From positions 1-37,775 of the IMG/VR virus record IMGVR_UViG_3300020215_000097: a stretch of 37,775 bases of DNA; one strand, 5' to 3'. This DNA is from a virus. The notes under the pieces are model-generated. The model was not told the origin of the DNA. It saw only the letters and a list, made by a program, of their open reading frames with translations, and made no database searches. Both the position numbers and the translations under genes were made by a program. Below, in pieces: positions 15,726 through 23,680 of this stretch (its first letter is position 1; every line of letters begins with the position of its first letter).

Positions 15726-15738
15726 GGGCGGGACGCCC
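15726..15738 (-). terminator. Hairpin after the coat gene, possible attenuator
   Basis: On the minus strand, GGGCG, a 3-base loop and CGCCC form a perfect 5-bp GC stem. A TTTT run follows after about 7 bases. It lies in the 97-bp gap after the coat protein gene. A weak terminator here would lower transcription of downstream tail genes relative to coat protein, a known arrangement in phages. The stem is short. Confidence 0.35.
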
Positions 15739-15780
15739 GAGCCATCGGCCCGAGCGCCCCATCCCTTCGTGGCTAGTGGC

Positions 15781-17007
15781 TTAGCCGAGGATCTTGCACG
15801 CCCACTCCGGGCGCAGTTCCTTCCAGCCGTACATGACGTCGAGGCGGCACTTGAACTTGTCCGCGTCGAAGTCGTAATCGCGCACGATGCGGATCGAGAG
15901 GCCCGTCTCCGGGTCGGTCTCGACGGCCGAGAAGTGCACGCCCTCGGGCTTCTCCAGCGGGACGACGGCGAGAGCGAAGGCATCCTTGTGCATCAGGATG
16001 TTGCTCACCGTCAGCGCGGAGGCGCCGATCGAGGAGACCGCGACGAAGGAGATCGCCGCGTTATCCGCCGGAGCGGCATCGACGTTCTGAAGGCTCGTCG
16101 AGGCGTAGATCGCCGGGGAGATCGAGATCGTCGCGTTGCCGGAGCCGTCGGAGTTGGCATCGGCCGTGACGACGAACTGCTGCAGCACGCCCGTGGACGC
16201 CTTGGTGATCGGGTTCACCTTGTAGACGTTCGCGATCGTGAACACGTCACCGGCCTTCACGACGCCCGTGATCGAGTTCGACCAACCGTCCGTGACGAGC
16301 GAGGTCGCGCCAGCGGCGGTAGCGCCGTTCATCAGCGGCGTGCCGCCCCGAGCGCCCGAGGTGTGCGAGTACACGTTCTGGCAGCGGTACCACTCGCCGC
16401 CAGCGGCCACGCCCATGAGGCCGCGCTTGTACTGCTTCTCGATCTCGCCGCCGGAGTGGAACAGGCCCTTCAGCGCGTCGACGATCTTGGTCGAAGCCGC
16501 GGGGTTGATGTGGAACGAGTAGTTCTCGTCCTGCGGCCCAGCGCTTTCCGCGATCTTCTGCTGCGCTTCGAGGTAGGTCAGGAGCGCGGACGGGGTCGTC
16601 GCAGCCGTACCAATCGCATTGTAAACCTGCTTGGCAGCCAGGGTCAGCCCATCGACGTCGACCTTGTTCGCCAGCGCGAGGGCCGCGGGCTTCAGGTAGC
16701 GCTCGGAGAAGTAGTCGACGGACATGGTGAGGTCCTTCGAGAGGAACTCGAACCCGACGTGCTTCTGCGTGTCGATCGTCAGCGTCGCGCTGTCCTCGGT
16801 CACGTCCTGAGCGCTGTACGTCGCGCCGTCGGTGACGGTGAAGCGGTTCGGCTTGCGGATCTTCTCGCTCGTGCCGATCTTCGCGCCCTTCTTGGCGAAG
16901 TCCTTCGAGTACGAAGAATCGACGTTCTTCGAGAACGAGAGGTTGTTCTTGAACTGCATCAGCGCCTCTTTGGCGATGACGGTGGGGGTAAGAAGACTGT
17001 TAGCCAT
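15781..17007 (-). CDS. Major capsid (coat) protein, P22 gp5-like
   Basis: 408 residues, close to P22 gp5 (430). The N-terminal helix (ANSLLTPTVIAKEALMQFKN) is the standard opening of the P22 coat family. It is followed by the HK97-fold core, with an inserted beta domain around residues 215-320 (the I-domain slot), and ends with the strand DYDFDADKFKCRLDVMYGW. The protein lies downstream of the scaffold as expected. The ribosome site GGAG sits 10 bases before the ATG inside a hairpin loop (17011-17030). Confidence 0.9.
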   Translation of the reverse strand: MANSLLTPTVIAKEALMQFKNNLSFSKNVDSSYSKDFAKKGAKIGTSEKIRKPNRFTVTDGATYSAQDVTEDSATLTIDTQKHVGFEFLSKDLTMSVDYFSERYLKPAALALANKVDVDGLTLAAKQVYNAIGTAATTPSALLTYLEAQQKIAESAGPQDENYSFHINPAASTKIVDALKGLFHSGGEIEKQYKRGLMGVAAGGEWYRCQNVYSHTSGARGGTPLMNGATAAGATSLVTDGWSNSITGVVKAGDVFTIANVYKVNPITKASTGVLQQFVVTADANSDGSGNATISISPAIYASTSLQNVDAAPADNAAISFVAVSSIGASALTVSNILMHKDAFALAVVPLEKPEGVHFSAVETDPETGLSIRIVRDYDFDADKFKCRLDVMYGWKELRPEWACKILG

Positions 17008-17010
17008 TTG

Positions 17011-17030
17011 TTCTCTACTCCATTAGAGAA
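17011..17030 (-). promoter_or_regulatory. Hairpin presenting the coat gene ribosome-binding site
   Basis: TTCTCTA (17011-17017) and TAGAGAA (17024-17030) form a perfect 7-bp stem with a 6-base loop. On the minus strand the loop reads ATGGAG, and its GGAG is the Shine-Dalgarno site, 10 bases before the coat ATG at 17007. The hairpin fills half of the 39-bp gap between scaffold and coat genes. It may protect the transcript 5' end or tune coat translation. Confidence 0.55.
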
Positions 17031-17046
17031 GTCGCGTTTCGGGGAC

Positions 17047-18096
17047 TCAGCCCCGTCGGCGCTTCATTTGTTCGCGACGCATCCGCTCGTACTCGGCGAA
17101 CGAGAGGTCGGGGTCGTCCAGCGACTTCTGGACCGTTCCCTTGCTCCCGCCGACGGGCTCGATCGGCTTCGGCGCCTTGGTTGTTTTTGGTTCGGGCTTC
17201 TTCGCGGACGCTTCCGAGGCGCGGGCGGCGATGCGGGTTTCGATCTTCCCGAGCTCGCGAGCGCAAGCGAGCGGAGAGAGCTGAGCGATGCGCTCGTACT
17301 CCTTCCGGTTCTTCGCCAGCTCGTACATGAGCGCGGGCCCCTGGTCGGACGTGACGATGAGCTCCTGAAACGCCGCGGAGACGGGAATGTCGTCCACGTC
17401 GCTTAGGGCCTCTTCGAAGTCGTCGTGCTGCTTGGCGAACGTCTGAACTCGCTCGAAATGCTCGCGTTGCGCGCGCTGCTGCTCGGCTTCGAGCGAACGG
17501 CGCTGCTCCTCGGCGTCCCTGGCTTTCAAACGCTGCTCAAGCTTCCAGTCGGTCAGCGCCTCGACGTACTCCGCGTGTGATTCGAAGTTATCGGCGACGG
17601 GCTTCCCATCCGGCTGCACGGACTTCGAGAGGTCGGCCTTCGGCTCGGGCTTCCGGGAGTCGTCGGCGCCAGACTTCAGCGCCACCGTCTTCCAATGCTC
17701 GATCTCGGCCTGGGCCGCGGAATAGCGCGCGTTCAGCTTGTCGATGCGACGCTGAAACCCGCCCTTCTTCTTCGGCCGCTCCTCTTCGCCTTCCTTCGCT
17801 TCCAGCTCGTCTTTCGACTCGTCTTCCGCGTCGGAATCGTCCTTCTTCCCTTCCTTGCCTTCGGTCTCCTCGGGGTCCGAATCCGTGGATGAATCTTTCT
17901 GCCCGGCGGGCTTGGCGCTCGCGGGCGCGGACTGCTTTGCGACTGCCTCGGTCTTCGTAACGACGGGAGCGGGCGCCTCGCCTCGGCGGATCTTCTCGTA
18001 CTCAGAGAACGGAACTTCGCTGAGTTCGTGCGGAGAGCCTACGGGGTTGAGCGGCTGATCGCCGGCGCTGTCAGAAAGGGGCAGGTGGTTCGTCAT
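17047..18096 (-). CDS. Scaffolding protein, P22 gp8-like position
   Basis: 349 residues from ATG 18096 (MTNHLPLSD), a start 26 bp inside the end of the portal gene. An upstream in-frame extension exists but covers the portal frame. Composition is extremely charged: long acidic stretches (DPEETEGKEGKKDDSDAEDE), a predicted coiled coil (residues about 115-240), and a basic C-terminus (MRREQMKRRRG) like the coat-binding end of P22 scaffold. It directs procapsid assembly and leaves before DNA packaging. Confidence 0.8.
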   Translation of the reverse strand: MTNHLPLSDSAGDQPLNPVGSPHELSEVPFSEYEKIRRGEAPAPVVTKTEAVAKQSAPASAKPAGQKDSSTDSDPEETEGKEGKKDDSDAEDESKDELEAKEGEEERPKKKGGFQRRIDKLNARYSAAQAEIEHWKTVALKSGADDSRKPEPKADLSKSVQPDGKPVADNFESHAEYVEALTDWKLEQRLKARDAEEQRRSLEAEQQRAQREHFERVQTFAKQHDDFEEALSDVDDIPVSAAFQELIVTSDQGPALMYELAKNRKEYERIAQLSPLACARELGKIETRIAARASEASAKKPEPKTTKAPKPIEPVGGSKGTVQKSLDDPDLSFAEYERMRREQMKRRRG

Positions 18097-20287
18097 TGGG
18101 CATTCCCATGGGTGAGCCCGGTGATTCCCCGCCGGTAGGGTCGCCCCCGCCGAGCCCGACATCAGCACCCATGGGCGCCATCGGTTCCGGCTGGGGTTCA
18201 TCTTGGGTGACGTCCGCGATGGGGACGTGGGAGTTCAGGAGCGAGAGGCGCTGCTCGATCGATCCGATCTCCGCGTTGAGGAGCGCGAGCGAGTCCTTCG
18301 CGTCGAGCTGAGCCCGGGCGATTTCCAATTGGACTTCGAGCTTCTTGAACTCGATCCGCTCCTTGGATTCGAGCTCGATCCGCTTCTGCTGGATCGTGTC
18401 GCTCGCCTCGTTGAGCTTGCCCGTGAGCTGCTCGATCATCTGGCTCATCTGCTGCATCTGAGCTTGAGCTTCGGGCGGGAGCGCCTTCCCCTTCTTCTCG
18501 GGGTCGTCGGCCAGGCCCGGAGGGAGGGTCTTCTTCAGGCGGTCCGCGATCTCGGCTGCGCCGGGCCAGTCCATGTTCTTGACCATGAGGTCCCCGGCGA
18601 ACTGAGCGAGCGGGGGATACGCCTTGGTCACTTCCATCATCGACGCCACGGCCTCTTGGCGCTTCGAGGCGAAGGACGGCCCGACGTCGACCGTGACGTC
18701 GTAAACTCCGGCGTCGAGCGCGTAGAGGACGTCCTTCCCCTTCCGCTGGGTCGGAGCGTTGAGCTTGACGACCTCTTCGTCGCCTTCCTCGCCGATGATC
18801 CGCTCCGCCCGAGCCGTGTCGTAAATGTGCGGGATGAGGTCGATCAGCACGCGCCCGGCGTGCTTCAGCGAGCGCGTCAGGTTATCGATGAAATGGAAAT
18901 TCGAGGTCTGCGCCTGCATGTTCCGGCGCTGAATGGCGACGCCCGAGGACTCGTTCGACTTGTTCCCGAGCGCGGCGTCGTAAATGCCCGTGGTGGCTTT
19001 CAGGTCATCCGAGGCCAGCATGCGCGCCTGGGTGATCGCCTGGACCGCGGGCTCGAAGGAATTGCGCTGCGGCGGCGGGACGGCCATCCCGTTCGTCGCG
19101 AGAGGCTTATAGGTCAGGTAGGCATGGTTTCGGCGGTTCGCGGATTTCCACTCCGCCTCGAAGCCCTCGACCTGCCCCGCGGCGATGATAAACGGCGTCC
19201 GGGGGGCGAGCGCGATCGCCTCGGTCTCGGCGGAGGCCCAGTAGTTGTACATCCGCTGCGAGTCCTTCGCGTTTCGGACGACCCCTTCGAGGATGCGCTT
19301 TCCGTCGATGTACCCTTCCGTGCCGTAAACGGGGATGATCGGGATGTACTTCCCGGGCCATTCCCGCTTCTCTAAGATCTCGGTGCCGTTCAGCTTGCAC
19401 CAGCGAACGAAGGGGACCAGCGCCTTCCGCGTACGCACCACTTGCGGGAGGACCCCCGCCGCGGCGCTGGCCTGCATGAGCTCGTCGAGCTCGGAGGCAA
19501 GGACGACCTCACCGCTGTCGAGAAGCGCGAGCTCCTCCTCGCGGGTGTCCTTGTAGAAGTATTCCGCAACGCGCGCGCTGCTCTCCTTGATCCAGTTCGG
19601 CGGCGCGTTCCCGGTCGCCTCCCACTCGGCGTTAGCGAGGTCCGACTTCGGATAGCGCGCCTTGTACTCGTCGCGTGAGAGCTCCTCGATGACGAACGCA
19701 AAGTTGGCGTCCGACCCGTCCGACTCCTGGGAATGGGGGTCGAAGAACACGGAGAAGGGATTGCGGATGCGTTTGATCAGGAGCTTCTGATCGAAGCTCG
19801 TTGGCGAGACGTAGTCGGTGACGATCCGGAAGTACCCGAAGCCACCGGTCGCAGCCGCATCGAAGGCCGTATCATAAGCCGCATCCGCACTGGAATCGTA
19901 CTCGATATGCCGGATCAGGCCCTGGATGACCTTCGCCGTCTCGACGTCCGCGCGATCGTCGACCGGGTGAACCTTGATCGACGGGCGATTCTGCCGCTGA
20001 TCGTTCGTGATCTGCTGGATGAACTGCGGGATGCGGTTGATGACGAGACAGGGCCGGCCGTCGGACTGACGCTCGGAGACGACTGCCTCGGGCCACTGCT
20101 TGCCGAAGCGGAATTCGAGGTCGTCGAGCGCGAGCTTCCGGATCTCGGTCTCGGCCGTCTGGGCCAAGTCAAAGCGCGCGAGCGCCTCAGCGAGAATCTC
20201 GTCGTCGGTCTTCTCGGCCGCAGGTTTCTCGACGTCCGCGGCGGGTTCGCCGTCGGCCGGAGATTCGTTACTGTAGTCGTCTGCCAC
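18071..20287 (-). CDS. Portal protein, P22 gp1-like
   Basis: 738 residues (P22 portal is 725). The segment LEFRFGKQWPEAVVSERQSDGRPCLVINRIPQ and the following NDQRQNRPSIKVHPVDD are signature sequence of the P22-type portal family. The C-terminal third is helical (barrel), with a coiled coil near residues 620-690 (IQQKRIELESKERIEFKKLE). A GTG start at 20287 is used; no strong ribosome site precedes it. It forms the dodecameric DNA channel and lies downstream of a divergent promoter region rather than directly after terminase. Confidence 0.9.
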   Translation of the reverse strand: MADDYSNESPADGEPAADVEKPAAEKTDDEILAEALARFDLAQTAETEIRKLALDDLEFRFGKQWPEAVVSERQSDGRPCLVINRIPQFIQQITNDQRQNRPSIKVHPVDDRADVETAKVIQGLIRHIEYDSSADAAYDTAFDAAATGGFGYFRIVTDYVSPTSFDQKLLIKRIRNPFSVFFDPHSQESDGSDANFAFVIEELSRDEYKARYPKSDLANAEWEATGNAPPNWIKESSARVAEYFYKDTREEELALLDSGEVVLASELDELMQASAAAGVLPQVVRTRKALVPFVRWCKLNGTEILEKREWPGKYIPIIPVYGTEGYIDGKRILEGVVRNAKDSQRMYNYWASAETEAIALAPRTPFIIAAGQVEGFEAEWKSANRRNHAYLTYKPLATNGMAVPPPQRNSFEPAVQAITQARMLASDDLKATTGIYDAALGNKSNESSGVAIQRRNMQAQTSNFHFIDNLTRSLKHAGRVLIDLIPHIYDTARAERIIGEEGDEEVVKLNAPTQRKGKDVLYALDAGVYDVTVDVGPSFASKRQEAVASMMEVTKAYPPLAQFAGDLMVKNMDWPGAAEIADRLKKTLPPGLADDPEKKGKALPPEAQAQMQQMSQMIEQLTGKLNEASDTIQQKRIELESKERIEFKKLEVQLEIARAQLDAKDSLALLNAEIGSIEQRLSLLNSHVPIADVTQDEPQPEPMAPMGADVGLGGGDPTGGESPGSPMGMPNDEPPAPF

Positions 20288-20311
20288 GTTTCAATGCTGA
20301 AGGGCGAGCGA

Positions 20312-20350
20312 CTATAGGCTAGCTATAGGCTAGGTATAGAATAGGAATAG
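20312..20350. promoter_or_regulatory. Array of 11-bp repeats, site 1 (RHH operator candidate)
   Basis: Four units, each 11 bp apart, start at 20312, 20323, 20334 and 20345: CTATAG, CTATAG, GTATAG and GAATAG. The first two 11-mers are identical (CTATAGGCTAG). The array fills the 85-bp gap between the leftward portal gene and the rightward gene at 20373. Read leftward it contains TATAGT at 20316-20311, and read rightward TATAGA, both possible -10 boxes. The 11-bp spacing places each unit on the same face of the helix. A second array of the same motif lies at 23399. Confidence 0.6.
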
Positions 20351-20372
20351 TAACGCGCGAGGAGGTACGTCG

Positions 20373-20804
20373 ATGGACACCAACGATCTGAAACCCGGGC
20401 GAGAGCTCGATGCGCTCGTCGCGGAGAGGGTCATGGGCGCGAAACTCCGTTGGTCGAATCTAGAGATCCCCCCGACCAAGCTCGATGCGTTCCTTCAGGA
20501 GCGCGACGAGTTCCTGGGGCCGCCTAAGACGGGGATCGAGGCATCGAGGCGCGCCGAACAGCGCAGGCGGGATGAGCAGATTCTTCCGCCGTTTAGTACG
20601 GATATCTCGGCGGCGTGGGCCGTCGTTGAGGCGATGGCCGCGCGGGACTGGAGCTTTGCGTTCCGGTTCTCCGAGTCAGACCGCTCGCTGGGGGCGACGT
20701 TTTCGTCTCTCGGCGAGAAGGAGGGCCATCAGGAGTGGTTCGGCCTGGATCACGCCCCGCACGCCATCTGTCTCGCCGCGCTGAAGGCGGTCGGGAGGCG
20801 CTAG
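20373..20804 (+). CDS. Phage ABA-sandwich domain protein, inserted between portal and terminase
   Basis: 143 residues. The opening LKPGRELDALVAERVMG, the central PPFSTDISAAWAVVEAM and the ending HAICLAALKAVG are the standard signature of the phage ABA sandwich domain family, whose function is unknown. A good ribosome site (GAGGAGG) lies 7 bases upstream. It is the only rightward gene within the late operon and has its own promoter region (the 11-bp repeat array), which is the typical layout of a moron, an accessory gene picked up between structural genes. Confidence 0.8.
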   Translation: MDTNDLKPGRELDALVAERVMGAKLRWSNLEIPPTKLDAFLQERDEFLGPPKTGIEASRRAEQRRRDEQILPPFSTDISAAWAVVEAMAARDWSFAFRFSESDRSLGATFSSLGEKEGHQEWFGLDHAPHAICLAALKAVGRR

Positions 20805-20814
20805 AGCTCGGGGC

Positions 20815-22401
20815 TCAGCCCATCCAGGAGTCGGCGCCGCCCGAGTAGGTCGCCCGGGGCGCGGACTTAGGCGCCGGCTTCGGGAAGACGGCTCCGAGGG
20901 TCGGGTCCAGGATGCGGGCGCGGCAGTCGAGCATGTCGTCGTGAACACAGACGGGGAAAGCGAGATACTCGTCCGTATTGAACGCCTGGACGTAATCGCG
21001 CGTATTCCCCTCGGCGTCGACGAACGCGAGCCGGCGAGGGGAGTAGAATCGCCCCTGTTCGTAAACGGGCACCAGCCTCTTGATGCGATCCGTTTTGGCC
21101 ATGGCGCCGCCGAGCTCCGTGATCTCGAAGCGGTAGTTCCGGCGCTCCATCTCCCCACGCACATGCTCAATGTCGGCTTGCATCCCGTAGCGCTCATAAC
21201 CAACGGCTCGGGGCGAGTGTTGGATGACGAGCTCGAATAGCTTGTTCGTCCGCTGGGTCAGGTTCATCCGATCGCGGACGGCGTCGATGAGGTAGTAGTT
21301 TCCATCTGGGGCCAGCCCGACGACCTCCATGACCGTGTAGTCCGAGCTCGCCTTTTTGGCGCTGGCTGGGTCGACGAGGACGTAGACGTTCCACTTCGAG
21401 ACGTCGCCGATCGTCTCGTAATACTTCAGCCACTCTTCGCGGAAGGACATCGCCTTATCCGCGACTGGGTCCTGAAGCATCTGCGAGCCGAAGGTGTACG
21501 GGCCCATGTCCCGGCGTTTCCGGAGCAGGGACTCGTCGGAAAGGAAAACAGACCGTCCTTCCGGGGGAGACAGCCCGTTATCCGTGGCCTTATGGATTCG
21601 GGGCGCGACCGTCCCGCGCTCGATCACGGTCCGGTAGGTGTCGTTTAGGTGATACCTCGTGCCGATGAATCGCCTTCGCCCGCCGTCGGCGCCGAGGTTG
21701 TAGGACATTTCCAGCGCCGCCGTCACCTTCTTGATCTGATCCGGCGTCGAGACGCTCTCTAGGGTGACGACGTCATCGTAGACCAGGAGGGTGAAGTGCT
21801 TCCCCGTCGGCTGGCCATCGACCAGGCCCCAGGCCTCGACACTGGCTTCCTTGGGATTGGTTTTCCTCTTCACTACGATCCCGCTATCGAGCGCCCACTT
21901 CGGCGCTTCCGTCCTAGGATTGGCGTAGAGCACGTCGGGGAAGAGTCCCTTCAGGTACTCGTTCGTTTCGAGCTCGCGCTTGATCTGCTCTAGGAAGCCC
22001 TTGGCGTTGGGGCGCGTGTGACTGAAAATGCCGATCGAGACGTTATCGGGATCGACGAGCAGGTCCTGGATGGATTTCGCGAAAGTGATGATCGTCGACT
22101 TGTAGTGCTCGCGGGCCCAGAGATCGAGATGACCGTCCGGCGAGCCCTGGACCTCCCGACAGCGCGCGTAGAGCCAATCCCGATCGACGTCCTTCCGTTT
22201 AAGCGCAACCGTGAGCAGGAAGAACAGGTCGGTCCGACACAGCCGGCGCTGTGCGGCGGTGTTCTCGTCCGCGATGATCTCGCGGTACGCGTCGTTCGCC
22301 TGCTCCCGGGAGAACGCGGAGCAGTCGATCGTTTCGGCGACGAGCCGGCGCGACTTCTCTTCGAGCAGGGCGACGTGCTCCAGGCGGTCCGTTCGGGTCA
22401 A
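20815..22401 (-). CDS. Terminase large subunit
   Basis: 528 residues from a TTG start that overlaps the previous stop. ATPase: the Walker A-like WAREHYKST (95-103) replaces a classical P-loop, as in many phages, and LLVYDD (205-210) is Walker B. Nuclease: the D344 strand (VLVDPASAKK), and the HDDMLD motif (487-492) near the C-terminus provide the acidic cluster of the RNase-H-like fold. The enzyme cuts and packages concatemeric DNA through the portal. Confidence 0.92.
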   Translation of the reverse strand: MTRTDRLEHVALLEEKSRRLVAETIDCSAFSREQANDAYREIIADENTAAQRRLCRTDLFFLLTVALKRKDVDRDWLYARCREVQGSPDGHLDLWAREHYKSTIITFAKSIQDLLVDPDNVSIGIFSHTRPNAKGFLEQIKRELETNEYLKGLFPDVLYANPRTEAPKWALDSGIVVKRKTNPKEASVEAWGLVDGQPTGKHFTLLVYDDVVTLESVSTPDQIKKVTAALEMSYNLGADGGRRRFIGTRYHLNDTYRTVIERGTVAPRIHKATDNGLSPPEGRSVFLSDESLLRKRRDMGPYTFGSQMLQDPVADKAMSFREEWLKYYETIGDVSKWNVYVLVDPASAKKASSDYTVMEVVGLAPDGNYYLIDAVRDRMNLTQRTNKLFELVIQHSPRAVGYERYGMQADIEHVRGEMERRNYRFEITELGGAMAKTDRIKRLVPVYEQGRFYSPRRLAFVDAEGNTRDYVQAFNTDEYLAFPVCVHDDMLDCRARILDPTLGAVFPKPAPKSAPRATYSGGADSWMG

Positions 22402-22580
22402 TGCGGGACGCCTTTCGGTCCGACTGGTCTCAGTGTGGACGCATACAGGAAAATTCTCTGCGCCAGGCGGACCGCATCCTCGTCGGTCGATCCCTCTTCG
22501 AGGACCGGTTGCCCGTCGTCCATCGAGACCTGCGTCGCGAGATAGACGCGCGCGTCCGCTGGGTCGTTAAGGTCCAACAC
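22398..22580 (-). CDS. Small acidic protein between terminase genes
   Basis: 60 residues from GTG 22580, rich in Asp, Glu and Ala (DDGQPVLEEGSTDEDAVRLAQ). Its start lies 14 bp inside the end of the upstream gene, and its stop overlaps the TTG of terminase large subunit. It is likely helical. No family recognised; conserved placement suggests a packaging or assembly accessory role, unproven. Confidence 0.55.
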   Translation of the reverse strand: MLDLNDPADARVYLATQVSMDDGQPVLEEGSTDEDAVRLAQRIFLYASTLRPVGPKGVPH

Positions 22581-22719
22581 CGGGCGCTCCTTTCGGCGTC
22601 TCGATGGCGGCGCAGAGCCTTTGCAGTGATTGCTCGACGCTCCCGCGCGGCAGACATGCGGAGAGGACGACGAGCATCGCGATAAAGAGAGCCTGCTTGA
22701 GGAATGCCTCGATCAGCAT
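22567..22719 (-). CDS. Tiny lipoprotein between terminase subunits
   Basis: 50 residues from ATG 22719; an in-frame GTG at 22740 would add 7 residues and overlap terminase small subunit by 8 bp. A hydrophobic helix (ALFIAMLVVLSAC) ends in the lipobox LSAC. The mature part is only about 28 residues. A lipoprotein inside the packaging module is unusual. Superinfection exclusion and outer-membrane spanin-like roles are both possible. Confidence 0.5.
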   Translation of the reverse strand: MLIEAFLKQALFIAMLVVLSACLPRGSVEQSLQRLCAAIETPKGAPGVGP

Positions 22720-22732
22720 GTCCCTTACGCGC

Positions 22733-23161
22733 TCACGCACTCGTCTCCCCCTTGGGGCTGGCCAACCTTGCTTGAAGAACTCGGATTCTCTCGTCGAGCT
22801 CGGCGTCGGAGAGCTCCGAGGGAGAGCCCTTGGTCTCGATCGGCCTGCCATCGGGGCCCGAGAGCTCGGTGGAGTTCTTATCGCGCTGGTCGAGGTACTG
22901 TTTTCCGAGCCAGATGAGCATGGTCACGTTCCCGCCCATCGCCACGCTGTACTGCTTTGCCATCAACGAGAAGCGAAGAGACGCTCTCTTTTGGTCCAAG
23001 TACTCCGCACAAGTGACCCCAAACCACTCGGATATTCTCCGTGAGAGGGTGTCGACTGAGACGCCGAGCACGCTGGCGATGTCAGTTGCGCGCAAAGGAA
23101 GCGCAGCCAGCTTCTCAAGCTGCTCGCGGCTGATCTCCTTCGCCGGGCGCCCCTTGCTCAC
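22733..23161 (-). CDS. Terminase small subunit
   Basis: 142 residues from GTG 23161. An N-terminal helix-turn-helix (EKLAALPLRATDIASVLGVSVDTLSRRISEW, residues about 16-46) is followed by a long oligomerisation helix region (RFSLMAKQYSVAMGGNVTMLIWLGKQYLDQRD), the standard layout of small terminases. It recognises the packaging site on phage DNA. It lies just upstream of two tiny genes and the large subunit. Confidence 0.8.
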   Translation of the reverse strand: MSKGRPAKEISREQLEKLAALPLRATDIASVLGVSVDTLSRRISEWFGVTCAEYLDQKRASLRFSLMAKQYSVAMGGNVTMLIWLGKQYLDQRDKNSTELSGPDGRPIETKGSPSELSDAELDERIRVLQARLASPKGETSA

Positions 23162-23382
23162 AGCCCCTCCAAATCAGAGAGGTCGGGCTCCAGCCCGTCG
23201 ATCGCTACGATGCCAAGCTGCAGGAGCGCGCCACGCAGAGCGGACAACTGGAGCACCGCCCGTCCCTCGTCAGCTGAGACGTCAAAGGTGATGCGCCACC
23301 CACCGTCGATCGTGGTCGCTGCCTTAACCAGCACCCCTTGGAGTGCGATGCCTGGAGAGCCTGGGGTACCCATACGATCCAC
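23158..23382 (-). CDS. First gene of the late operon, hypothetical protein
   Basis: 74 residues from GTG 23382 (ATG 23373 is an alternative three codons later). The middle (GWRITFDVSADEGRAVLQLSALRG) looks like a small beta/alpha unit. It overlaps terminase small subunit by GTGA. As the first leftward gene after the divergent promoter it will be expressed with the packaging genes. No family recognised. Confidence 0.65.
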   Translation of the reverse strand: MDRMGTPGSPGIALQGVLVKAATTIDGGWRITFDVSADEGRAVLQLSALRGALLQLGIVAIDGLEPDLSDLEGL

Positions 23383-23398
23383 GTTACGCGTCGACCGA

Positions 23399-23454
23399 CT
23401 ATAGGAAAGGAATAGCGACGGTATAGCTTTCCTCGGATTAAACGCTCGCTATAG
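23399..23454. promoter_or_regulatory. Array of 11-bp repeats, site 2, in the late-operon / RHH divergent promoter
   Basis: Three units start exactly 11 bp apart at 23399 (CTATAG), 23410 (GAATAG) and 23421 (GTATAG); a fourth CTATAG is at 23449. Read leftward, TATAGT at 23403-23398 could be the -10 box for the late operon, about 20 bp before its first gene. Read rightward, TATAGT at 23450-23455 lies 7 bp before the ATG of the RHH gene, which fits a leaderless transcript. The gap of 79 bp is thus a shared, bidirectional control site. Confidence 0.6.
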
Positions 23455-23461
23455 TAAAAGG

Positions 23462-23680
23462 ATGAGAGAGATATCGCTGGATGCGATGGTGGACGACTTT
23501 GACCTTTCGGCGCCGCCGCCGACCCCGTGCCTCAAGGCTGGGACCGTGACGACGTGGCTGAACGAGGACGATAAGGCTCGGTACGATCGGCTTCAGGACG
23601 TCAGCGGAGGGAAGTTCGGGCGACAGCTCCGGGAACTCATCCGCGCGGCGATCCGCCGGGCCGAGGCGAAGAGGGCGTAA
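23462..23680 (+). CDS. Ribbon-helix-helix (CopG/Arc-type) DNA-binding regulator
   Basis: 72 residues. Residues about 26-68 follow the RHH plan: a short strand (TVTTWLN), helix 1 (EDDKARYDRLQDVSG), a turn (GGKFG) and helix 2 (RQLRELIRAAIRRAE). The first 25 residues form an acidic arm with a PPPTP linker. The ATG lies 7 bp after a TATAGT box, so the message may have no leader. Beside it, and at 20312, sit helically phased repeats that suit RHH proteins, which bind as dimers along repeated short sites. It likely controls its own promoter and the late genes. Confidence 0.7.
   Translation: MREISLDAMVDDFDLSAPPPTPCLKAGTVTTWLNEDDKARYDRLQDVSGGKFGRQLRELIRAAIRRAEAKRA

Noticed and set aside
15769-17406. 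545-codon open frame opposite coat and scaffold genes
   Set aside because: Mirror of two well-identified structural genes; rich in Arg, Val and Gly without recognisable fold.
18203-19375. 390-codon open frame opposite the portal gene
   Set aside because: Antisense shadow of the portal coding sequence.
20308-20320. T7-like promoter resemblance (CGACTATAGG) at both array sites
   Set aside because: Only the CTATAGG end matches, the upstream recognition half is missing, and no single-subunit RNA polymerase is encoded; the 11-bp periodicity explains the repeats better.
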